NCBI GenBank assembly: GCA_007644065.1
Contig: VJWN01000015.1
Coordinates: 1-39,458 of the forward strand
Reading direction: 5' to 3'
DNA: 39,458 nucleotides
Source: Margaritispora aquatica
Lineage: Eukaryota > Ascomycota > Leotiomycetes > Helotiales > Discinellaceae
Shown here: piece by piece, positions 1 to 9,814 of the stretch
Numbering within the stretch: the first letter of the stretch is position 1
Layout of the letters: the number at the start of each line of letters is the position of its first letter
Program-made: the position numbers and the translations under genes
Notes under the pieces: model-generated
What the model saw: the letters and a program-made list of their open reading frames with translations, nothing else
Databases searched by the model: none
What the model was told of the DNA's origin: nothing

Positions 1-155
1 AACCCTAACCCTAACCCTAACCCTAACCCTAACCCTAACCCTAACCCTAACCCTAACCCTAACCCTAACCCTAACCCTAACCCTAACCCTAACCCTAACC
101 CTAACCTAACCCTAACCCTAACCCTAACCCTAACTAAACCCTAACTAAACCCTAA
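1..155 (+). repeat. Telomere, (CCCTAA)n tract
   Basis: About 25 tandem CCCTAA hexamers start at base 1, with the C-rich strand reading 5' to 3' inward, so this is the left chromosome end. The first 100 bases are nearly perfect. Toward the inside the repeats degenerate: one unit lacks a C near 105, and CTAACTAAACCC variants lie at about 130-155. The older, inner repeats have therefore drifted while the terminal ones are kept uniform by telomerase. Confidence 0.98.
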
Positions 156-850
156 AACTTAGTATAGAATAGTTAAAAAGACAACGAAGTTATTTAAAAA
201 AGATAATCTATAAGTATATAATTATAGTAGAAATATATTTAGACCTTATACGTAAGATACTATAAACGTACTCGAAGTTTATAGAATAAATAAAAACGAT
301 ATATATTCTAAATTTTATAAAGAATATATTATTATTCTAAAAAAAAAAAATATAAAACTTTTTACTTTAAGGTCTTTAAGGTAATAGTCTAGTTTATTTA
401 TAAATAATAAAATTAAAATTAAAATTATTTATATAAAAAAAAATAGATTAAGATAATAAATAATAATCTTTAAATTATAATATATTATATTTTTTTATAT
501 AAATAGTTTAAAGATATTATTTTTTTATTATTTATTTATACTTTTAGATCTAAAAGACAAAGTAGTTATACTTAGTAAAGGTTTTTCTTTTTTTTTCCGT
601 TAATATACGATATACCTTAAGGGTTTAACTTCTTTACTAAGAATTAGTAAGTATATTAGTATATTAAAATTACTAAAAAGTTTTTAGATATAACTTAAAT
701 AATATAAATAATTACTTTTTATATAAAGATATAATTAAAGTATTAATTTTTACGAAATTATAGTTTTAAAAAATATAGTTTAAAAAGCTTTATTAATAAG
801 TAATTATAATTAAAAAGATAAGACTAGTATTAATATAGATTTAAATAGCT
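156..850. other. AT-rich, probably RIP-mutated relic next to the telomere
   Basis: About 700 bases dominated by TA, AAT and TTA words, with no open frame of note. The composition matches the copia relic at the right end of the window (36785-39458), so I infer a repeat mutated C-to-T on both strands by RIP. No family could be recognised. Confidence 0.6.
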
Positions 851-879
851 AGCTATTTCCGTAGTCCTAAATTAAACCT

Positions 880-889
880 CTAACCCTAA
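880..889 (+). repeat. Single interstitial telomere-like motif
   Basis: CTAACCCTAA sits at the junction where the AT-rich block ends and ordinary-composition DNA begins. One and a half hexamers may be chance. Its position at a composition boundary suggests an old junction or a healed end. Confidence 0.25.
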
Positions 890-1524
890 GCGAGATACCC
901 TACGTACTATTTTTGCTTTGATTACCAAAGGTCAATTACAACTTGGATTATACTGATAAATTTAATTAAAAATCTAGCTTTTTTCTAATAGCAAAGTAAT
1001 ATATCTATAATACTTCGAAAGGCAATACGAAGCTCTAGATATACTGTAGTACCCTCATGTCCAATAAACCTAGCAAAGCTATAATTACTGAATGTAACGA
1101 TATCGTTGTAGTAATGCTATACGGATTCCTTTTTAAGCAAAAGATATCTAGTATATTTTCAAACACAGTCGATAAACCGCTTCAGTATATCTTGCTAGGC
1201 CCCAAACACCATCAGGTTATCAAAATTAACATTATCATTATCACCCACAACGGTATACTATGCAAAGGTTACGAAATACAAGACATCCCATTTTGTATTA
1301 GAATAACCAAAGTTCCGATGAGCGACTTGGCCATAGAATTCGAACCAAAGTTCAGGTCGAAGTGCGAAATCTTGCTGTGTTATGCCAGTGACAACAAGAA
1401 ACAAACACATTCTCGCGATTCTAAAGACCCTGACTTTGGAAATAATCTACTTCACGCTAGATAATACGAGTCATACTTTTTAATCATCGCCGAATTTTAA
1501 GTACTACGAAACTCAGTGACTGAG
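890..1524. other. Unassigned subtelomeric sequence with one 135-codon open frame
   Basis: A plus-strand open frame at 1057-1464 (135 codons) has no recognisable domain, signal peptide or convincing splice sites. It sits in decayed sequence, so I do not call it a gene. Nothing else is visible. Confidence 0.3.
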
Positions 1525-3312
1525 CTACGGAATGTGAGACTCGGCGAATTTGGTACATTCTTTAATCTTAGTACATTTAGACTCCAATCGTTTATTGTAT
1601 TTGTTGTAACTGCTCGCCTTGAGTAGAGATATCTCGATGTGTAAGGCTTGATTTGCTTCAAAGAGAGTTCGCGAATTCAGCCGCCATGTAAACAGTTGGC
1701 GCATATATTGATACTGTTTGACGTAGACTGACGCCTCGTAGTTTTTCATCGGTTTTCCGACTTCGGTATCAGTAAACCTTAGTCAAGTAATCTGCGTTAC
1801 CCACGGGGGCTTTCCCGCAAGCACCAACCAACCCTCTCTCCATACGAGAGCCAGCCAGAAAGGCCGTGCAAAGGATCATATCTGTGTGCTCAAAAATTGA
1901 TTCGAACAACTTGTCAACCAGTTTTCCGAACGAGGCTTTCTGAGTTTCTGTACGATGTGTAACTGGACTATTGAGTGTTTCTGCGAATTCCTGATGCTTG
2001 GTACGAAAATAAAGCGGAGATAGATTCTCGGTACCTATGAATACAGCGACCTTTAAAGCCATACCTGCGAGGGATAAATCGAATGAATATCCATGGTTTT
2101 CTGCCCTAGAATTCTTCGTGACCGATATATAGCAGGATCATATTTCTTCAACACACCTTTCTCTGTCTACTCTGACCAAGTATGAATGACGATATATGTC
2201 TCATCGCCTACAACTGGAAAGATCATCCGCTTGGCAATATCTCTTGCCCTGATTGGTGGACGAGAGACATAACACACTTCTGTCGGAGCAACTACGAGTG
2301 TAACAGACGTTGGAGCATGCCGATCTTTTCCACACCTGCACTGTCTTTGATGATTAGGATGCCTTGCGGTACTCTTGGAAAATACTTGTCGATAAATTTT
2401 CGCTCCTTGCGGGTACAGGTGGCGTCTAATGAGTCAACCTGCTCGGTAGTGAGAGCATCCGGAAAGTTGAAAGTAATTGTCTTTTCACATCCCTTCCCTT
2501 GTAAAATAGACCGTTGATGCTGGTAGTTGTGTTGAATGGTGTCTTTCCTAGTTACAACGCCCGTCTTCTGAGAAACAAAGGTGGAGCAAAGATTTGCCTC
2601 TGTAGCTGGAGACGTGGTAGCAAGATCACTTTGGGTTTGTGAATCAGAGGAATAATAGTTGGCACACTGTCCAGCTGTGAAGATGAATCCCCAGTTTGGC
2701 AGAGGGCTTTTCTCTATAGATGAGTGCTCTATGGTACCTGAAGGCTATTCGTCTCCACTAGAACCTAGCTCTTGAGATGCAGAAGCCCGAGCGATACTCA
2801 AAGTTTCATTGACTTTAGATACGATACCTGGAGCAGATCTTCCGGTCCAAGCTCAGAATTACTTCCATGGAAATTTTCATCTGGGTTGTTGTGATTGTAA
2901 GTAATATCACCGCCCTGATCACGCTCGAAAGGCTTATGGAGAGATTTGCGAGGGTCTTGTGAGGTCATCCAATTGGCGAAAACATCTTTCAAACCATTAA
3001 CACGAGTACGAGCAGTATTCAATGACTCGGTGATAGACAGGTATATTCCGTATCTGCCTGATCAACGGTGTACTTGTCGGTATAAAAGATCTGGCGAGTA
3101 TCGGAGTCGACCCACCTCCTCTAGTCATACTCCATCCGAGATCGCAATACTTCTAATGGAAGTTGACCTAGGTGATCTTGTCTATAAGGTAATAGAATTT
3201 TGCTTTTTCCCCAAAAGCTTTTGTACGCTTTATACCTCGGGCAGCCGCACAAAATACTCTCTAGACAGCTCCTTTTTGAGACGTGTAATTCTTGCCTAGA
3301 AAATAACCACAT
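1525..3312 (-). pseudogene. Decayed P-loop helicase-like gene (superfamily 1-like)
   Basis: Minus-strand reading frames run in series across 3312-1525 but are broken by frameshifts and stops. At about 2517-2310 one frame gives a segment ending in GILIIKDSAGVEKIGMLQRL, which looks like a damaged Walker A loop (family form GxxGxGKT) preceded by the usual hydrophobic strand. After a frameshift, about 2270-2230 reads LCLSSTNQ and then, in another frame, ARDIAKRM, which resembles motif Ia of DNA2/NAM7-type helicases. Further on (2062-1769) comes DMILCTAFLAGSR, similar to the strand before the DEAD/DEAA motif. A shift near 1767 joins this to the frame at 1749-1525. The upstream part (3312-2520) is low-complexity coding-like sequence. 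The Walker A lysine survives but its GKT context is lost, so the product cannot be active. The broad class is likely; the exact family is uncertain. Confidence 0.5.
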
Positions 3313-3889
3313 CTTTGTCTAGAATTATTATTCAGGCTTCCTATTCTACACTTGAGCGTGAATTTCTTTCGCCTTTAGGCTTGCCATATATCGTTAGTAT
3401 TGATTTTGTTGCTTTTGCACGCTTATGAAGGTCAGATGCCCCTCTAGGTGTTCGGCTAAAGAATAAACACTTTTCACAAATACACTAGTCTATTCAGAAA
3501 CTGACGGATGTTATTCGTGAATTGAAAAAATTCCACCGTGAACCTAAACAAATCTTTAAAAGCGCCTTTACTTGGAAGTAAGCCATTGGCTTGGCAAGGG
3601 ACAACATCCCCACATTACTACTCCCCAAAATGTTGTAGAGTAGTCTCAGTCAATATGAGTCTGCTTTCGAGTGATACAGTACACCGGATATGAACATGAA
3701 CTTCTGTTCCGTCAGTAGCTGCTCTTTCAGCTGCGTATTAGTGCGCCCGCTCTCTACAAGCCGCGAGAGGCCAAGTGTTGCTCTTCAAAACCACTGTGTA
3801 GTCCGCTTCTCTCTTTCCATACCATTCGGTATTTCTGTTCAATTTTTATCAAGATTCTCTTCTGAGAATCTTCTCCCGTCTCTATTATC
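3313..3889. other. Upstream region of the secreted-protein gene
   Basis: No gene is supported between the decayed helicase (transcribed leftward) and the secreted-protein gene (transcribed rightward), so this divergent stretch should hold the promoter of the latter. A 92-codon plus frame at 3690-3968 overlaps the true first exon in another frame and is not believed. No clear TATA element was identified. Confidence 0.4.
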
Positions 3890-6800
3890 ATGCGTTTCTC
3901 TTCCTTTGCTGTGGCGTGCCTTTCTGTGCCGTCATTTCTTGTTGCCGTCAATGCCCAGAAATGCGTAAGCTTACGGCAGTTCTATACACTATAATATGTC
4001 CTTTCTTTTAACAAGACACGCAGGTTGAAAACGAATGTTTCAGACGAGCCAACAACCCTCTATATATTGCTAGTATGGCGACTTTCTGTGCAACGTACAC
4101 CATGTCGACTACAAACGCAGCTGCTATCGCAATCCCGACATGGATAGGAAATGTATGTGACGGAGCACCATCTAGACTTAGTTCGGTGTGTTCCTGTCTT
4201 ATATCTACGACTGGTACTATTTCTTCAACAACCTCATCAACCAAGACCTCTTCTTCATCAATTACACCCTCTTCTTCATCAATTATAACCTCTTCTTCAT
4301 TAATTACACCCTCTTCTTCATTAATTATAACCTCTTCTTTATCAATTACACCCTCTTCTTTATCAATTACAGCCTCTTCTTCATCAATTACACCCTCTTC
4401 TTTATCAATTATAACCTCTTCTTCATCAATTATAACCTCTTCTTCATCAATCATAACCTCTTCTTCATCAATCATAACCTTTTCTTCATCAATCATAACC
4501 TCATCTTCGTCTTCAAGGAGTATAAGAACTTCGACTTCCATATTCTCGATAACTAAAACAACTACTTCGTCTATTTCCATATGTACACCGCTTGTTACTG
4601 CCGCACCTAAGTGTCCCAAAGATGATTGCTTCAATCAAATCAATAACCCCAAAATCAGCGCGATAGCTCTTAAGTTTTGCAGTATATATATTACCCCCAA
4701 AAAAACCAATCTTCCTGACATTCCATTATATCTGCCCGCTTGTTGGAGATTGCCGGTCAAAGTAAGTTTGGCATGTTCATGCCTTATATGGCATGCTTCT
4801 AGTAGGAGTTTTACTACTTCTACTAGCTCGAGTTCCAGATCTACTTTGAGGAGCTCAAGCGCTAAATCGACTACAATAGCTTTGAGTTCTATATCCACTT
4901 ATACTAGCTCGAGTTCCTTATCGACTTCAACGAGCTCAAGCGCTAAATTGACCTCAACAAGTTCTGGCACCCAGCCAGCGGCTAGAGATGATTTTTTAGT
5001 GTTTATCATCGAACCATCTGATTTGAATAAAGATATTGTCAAGAGACAAACATACAACACACCGGTCATTATTGGTGCCAATGGTGCAGAATCCTCTTGC
5101 AAATATACATACGCCTTTACAATCGTTGAAGGAAAACTACTGGATAATGGACTACCAATACCAATTGGTGTGAATGAAGGCGTTGCCAATGCCCTATTTC
5201 TAGGCACTAGCTCCCCAGGCACTATTCAAGGAACCGTCGCCGTAACCAGAGGCTATTTCCGCTGGATCAACGAGAAATTCACTGGTGGTGAAGCATTGTT
5301 TTGTGTCCAGTCGAATAAAGTCATAGCTGTGTTTAATGGTGTGTATCCATCGCTGTGCACTCCGATCAAGATATCAGCTAGGTTACAGAGTACGTAGAGT
5401 TTAACCAAAAACCTACTAAGGAAATCTCTAATTATAATTTTAGCATCAATATGCCCCGATGGAACTCATTTTACTACAATTCCCGGCTATCCGTCCAGTA
5501 ATACCGCCTCGACAACATTCCGCCCTGTAGCACTTACTCAAACACAAACAAACTCTACCCCGTCATCTACTGTTGGTAAATGCGCTGCGGATAGTGGTCC
5601 GGAACAAATGATTTCTGTTCTTCCAGCGCCAAATCCAAGTGTGGATCGATCTTCTTGGCTCAACTTGATTCCCTCTAAGTTTGCTACACTTTACTATGCT
5701 GAACCAGGACCTGGGACCCAGATTCTTTCACTCGAATATGCAATGGACTACCCACAGGTAACCTTGGAAGATTCAGCCGCCGTTACCTCTATTGAGTGTT
5801 CCTCCGGGTTGATGACGGTATCGGTTAGTACACAAGATGCCTACAATGCAATCGCTTCATGGCCGCAAACGAATTTGGTCATGATTACGAGAACGACAGG
5901 CTGCAATCCAAGTAATCAGAGAGGAGTGTATCTTGTCACGTCGTACACCTTGACTGGAGCCACAAGAACAATAACTCTTAGTGTGACACCGAAGGAGTGG
6001 AAGGAGGTGGCTGAGACGGTGGAAATCAAGTATGGACAGACCGCTTCTGGTACATCAAAGACTCCATACACCTCAACGTGTACAGCGTCATACTCAAATA
6101 CTGCAACTCCTTCTGCCAAACCATCATCGAACTCTAGCAGCATTGAGTATGCAAATCTCACTCCAGAGGAAAAGGCTATAGTAGCATTCTTAGTAACAAG
6201 GACGAAGTATGACGACAATGGAAACATTATCGGTGAAATGCCACTCGGTCCCGTTGTGGATATCACTGTTGAGACTCCAGATGTTTATGATCCTAATAAT
6301 ACTGAGCTGCAAAAGAAATTAGAAGACGAACTTCAGAAGCTTGGGTTGAGTTCGCCTGATAAATTGTCGAATCAAGCGACCAGAGGCATCGCTGGATATT
6401 GCGATGCTAGTGGATGGGTTCCTGCAACAAGGCGTCGCAGTTTCGATCTCGCTGCTCCTGGGTTTAGTCCTGCATACCTTCCACAACTATTTCGACGCGA
6501 CGATGAAGATAACCCAATCTTTTGGACGTACATGTGGGAAATAGGATGCAGTGATGCCATTGGAGTTATCTGGGAAGCTATAGGGCCAGCTGGCAAATTT
6601 GCTCAAGTTATCTGCGCATTGAAGGAAATCTTTGTAAGAATTCTGGCTTATTGTCAAACAAATTCCTCGACTCTCATATCTTCGTGGTAAAGAATCGAAA
6701 GTGCTAACAAGTGATCTAGGATACCGTAGAGAAAGCCTACAAGAATCGTGATGCCATCAAATGCTATTGGTACGGGTGCTATGTCATCATACCACCAACT

Positions 6801-8820
6801 ACAATCTGGGACTATAACTATAGCTGGAGTATCAATTTCAATGGCCTTAAAAATACTAAACTGTTCTCCGCAGGCCCTGAAAACTATGTTCGTTGCATTG
6901 ATTGTTTTATGTCCGTCTCCGAAGTCAGGTTTATTGGCAAAGTCAAAATTATACTCAAGTCATCCACTATCTTGGATGCCGAGCTTACAACAACTATGAC
7001 TTCGAAAGCAAATCTTCTCATGGACTTCAAATGGGTAGGTGCACTTAAATATAATTGGGATTATACTGTCTCAACCGGGACTTTCAGACCTGTAGATGTT
7101 CCAGGCGTTTTCACAGTTACGTAAGTGCTGAAAACACTGAAAACACCACTAAGGATCACTGCTAATAAAAAAAGACCGAGCATGATTTACAGCGTTGGAG
7201 TTGACGTCTCCACTGATGGCACAGTTGGTCTAATTACAGCTGGAGCTGCAGTAAGCTTGAATAAAGCTTCGTAAGAATCCTCAGATTGTTCAAACCACAA
7301 CATATGCTGATTCCAGTAGTGCCCACATAAATTTCAAAGATAAAACCGCAGATGCATTCTCTGGCTGGAATCCAGAGGTCACATATACCTACCCTTTCTT
7401 CACAACTAACTCCAAGGTTCATTTCGCGCCACGGATGAGATCTGCAATGACCATCACTGTGGTTATTTTTGGTGGTCGTTATGTTGAGCCAGTCACGTTC
7501 ACTGCTGAAACTGTGGTGGGATTTGATGCAGAGTACGCTGTAACTGGAAACGGCTGTCCGGTCGACACACAAAAGATGACATCTTATTCGAATGCAAAGA
7601 ACTCCCTCGTTTGGGGTTACGGCAAATCTCAAATGATTGGACCGGAAAAGAAAGTACTCGGACAACCAGCATGTTATTCTGTTCCAAGTCTCAGGCCATC
7701 AAACGAAGAAATCGAGTCTTTGAAGGCAGTAGGTGCTGAATACTGCACTCAGTATATCAATTATCAACCGCCTACAGTTGTTTCATACGGCGTTGCAACG
7801 GTCACGACGCCAACGACTGTTCCTACTACTGTAACTACAACCATCACCTTTCGGTCAACCATCCACGTCATCACAACTACCACCGACGTCACAACAATGT
7901 CATTTTCCACGGTGGCACCTAGTGTGGTCCGATATGCAGCTGGATCTCAAACTATGCAAACTGAATACCTCAAGCGCGGTCTACCCCACCCTACATCTCT
8001 TATAACCATGTCTAAAGCGATCAAGAGAGATGCTCCAATACCGACATCACAACCAACTGTAACCGCACTGGGAAGGCGTGCTGTAGAACCTGCTCTCGTC
8101 TCCGATTGGCCTGCAAGTAAGAGACTTTTTGGCTGCTCACAGGTGGCGACAGGCACAATAACCAACATAATCATTACCTCCACTACAACATCCTATAGTG
8201 GAACAACCACTAGTACGGTTTGGAGCACCATTGACACGCAAGGTCTAGCCGTAACAAGCATAACTATCTACACCGTGCGAAGCCTAGCAGCAACATACGT
8301 CACGGATAACAATCTTCCGGTCACCACTACAACAGTTTTCACTAGTTGTCCATTGCAGACACAAATCCCAGGCGGCTGTTTCAACATCATAGGCCATGGT
8401 GCACCTCACATAGAGGGCAAGATACTCGGTCTAGGTCGAGGGATGATGGGCAACGCCTTTGGAAACTGGGCGTACGATATGCAGCCAAGCCCATTCTATC
8501 TCACATGCAAAGGGTTCTTGGTTTTTCTGCCTGATCATCAGACGTTGATTCCCAAGAGTCCATGGTCATTTGGCGGCCTAGGGATGCTCAACTTCGACTA
8601 CTCTTTCTCGAGCAATGGGGTTGTGTGTAAAAAGGATCCAGCGACCAAGTCTCTGCTGTGTGGAAATGGATGGTTGGTGTATTTGCCTACACCAGCGACT
8701 GACTCAACTGGCAACAGATATCAATGGGGGGCGCTGGATGCCGATTCTGTTTACCCGGATCCGATGATGGTCTTTATAAGTTTGACGTATCAGGAAATAC
8801 CTTGTCCTTGTCAGTTTTAA
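3890..8820 (+). CDS. Large secreted Ser/Thr-rich cell-surface protein with DUF7029- and DUF7223-like domains
   Basis: Proposed exons: 3890-3964, 4024-5389, 5444-6633, 6720-7120, 7193-7270, 7317-8820 (1537 codons plus stop); all phases agree. The ATG at 3890 was chosen because it gives a classical signal peptide (about 22 residues, ending VNA before QKC). Then come a Cys module ending CSCL (about 30-90), a Ser/Thr 7-mer repeat (100-183), a second copy of the Cys module (about 220-279), more Ser/Thr, a Kex2-like KR site (about 366), a DUF7908-like domain with FTGGEALFC (367-480), a DUF7029-like domain (about 573-678), a DUF7223-like beta-rich domain (about 900-1110), a Thr/Val-rich linker with further KR sites, and a C-terminal Cys-containing domain. 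No GPI signal or membrane anchor is visible, so it is probably released or wall-bound. Intron 5 (46 nt) could instead be a one-base frameshift. Function unknown; an adhesin or wall role is inference. Confidence 0.8.
4246..4497 (+). repeat. Coding minisatellite, 12 units of 21 bp
   Basis: Twelve back-to-back 21-bp units, consensus CTCTTCTTCATCAATTA followed by YAMC, fill exactly 252 bp and encode a seven-residue Ser-rich repeat alternating ITPSSSS and IITSSSS. Units differ at a few fixed positions, suggesting an older 42-bp two-unit period. Such repeats provide O-glycosylated stalks and change copy number readily between strains. Confidence 0.92.
4822..4983 (+). repeat. Two diverged 81-bp coding repeats
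   Basis: ACTAGCTCGAG recurs at 4822 and 4903, and GAGCTCAAGCGCTAAAT recurs at 4851 and 4932, both 81 bp apart. The unit is 27 codons and stays in frame. It encodes the second Ser/Thr-rich stalk of the secreted protein. Confidence 0.75.
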
Positions 8821-9814
8821 ACTGGCTTTCACAATGGGATGCGACGGGTTGAGACCCGTACAAGAATCCTAAAACGCTAGTTAGATGTTTGTAATATGGA
8901 GTGTGCAGCATCGGTCAACATGAAGGCAAGCCATGACTGCGCAGAATGATAGATGACCAAGGTTCTCTGGATGTGGTCAATCTGTGTATCGATGATTTCA
9001 AGGTGGTATTCTAGAGCATTGTCTTTTTATATCTTGCCTCCCCATAATTGGCAGGAACCATATTGATTAACTGATCCTTGAGGATTTCCAGGTTGTTGAA
9101 CAGATCCATGTTCAAGACACCTCTAACTTGTGCGAGTGCTCTAACTTGTGCGAGTGACTCCTCGGCGGTTCCATGGTCGCTGCTGAGCATAATTTATCAC
9201 ATGGTCCTCCCTTGACTGTTTGTTGGTGTATGGGATATGTGTTGGACGATTAGTTGGAATTGCGGTAGACCAAATTCGTTATTTAGGTAGAGAAATCACT
9301 TCCAATTCATACTTTTTGGGATTCTCTGCCTTTCATTCTTGCAATCAAGCTGTCAAAACATGGCGTCTCGTTGCGGTGTCTAAAAAAAATCAATTCAGTT
9401 CCTCAATACACAGGGCGTCTCTCTACGTACCAACCATGCGAGGTCTGTCGTAGGGAGGCGCAACTGCAGGTCATGCAGCTGGCATATTGAGCAGTTCAAG
9501 ATCGAAATGTATGTAATTTAGATCGGAAATTCGTACAGAGGTGGATAGCGGAGACTTTTATATTGAGAAGGTTTGGTTGTTGCATGTGGTCGAGGATGAG
9601 CAGTTGCAAAAAAGCTGTTGATGGGAGAGTGATGTGAATTCGTAGCCCAAGGGGCTGTGGATGAGACAGAGGTGATGTATAATCCTCAAGCCTGTTCTTC
9701 AAGTTGTCCGAAGTGTCCCTCATGATGCGTGTTTTGTATATTGTGTGATGCAAAAGTTTGTAGAGCAGTTTGGTGTTTGGTGGTGAATTTGCAGAAAAGT
9801 AAAATATTTGTGAA
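8821..9814. other. Intergenic region, no gene seen
   Basis: This stretch separates the secreted-protein gene from the first array. Short open frames at 9220-9453 (plus) and 9496-9753 (minus) have no recognisable features. It contains the 18-bp tandem duplication at 9121. Confidence 0.4.
9121..9156. repeat. Perfect 18-bp tandem duplication
   Basis: CTCTAACTTGTGCGAGTG occurs twice back to back with no mismatch. Perfect identity means a recent slippage or duplication event. Confidence 0.9.

Noticed and set aside
1057..1464. 135-codon plus-strand frame
   Set aside because: No domain, unusual composition, decayed surroundings and no supporting splice or promoter signals.
4008..4634. Minus-strand 208-codon acidic Glu/Asp-rich frame
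   Set aside because: It is the mirror of the Ser-rich minisatellite of the secreted-protein gene, whose plus frame has a signal peptide, splice sites and conserved domains.
6634..6719. Alternative 33-nt intron with donor GTAAAG at 6687
   Set aside because: Too short and puts the next exon out of phase; the donor at 6634 keeps phase and uses the same CTAAC branch and TAG.
7234..7665. 143-codon minus frame opposite the secreted-protein gene
   Set aside because: Shadow of the real plus-strand exon 6.
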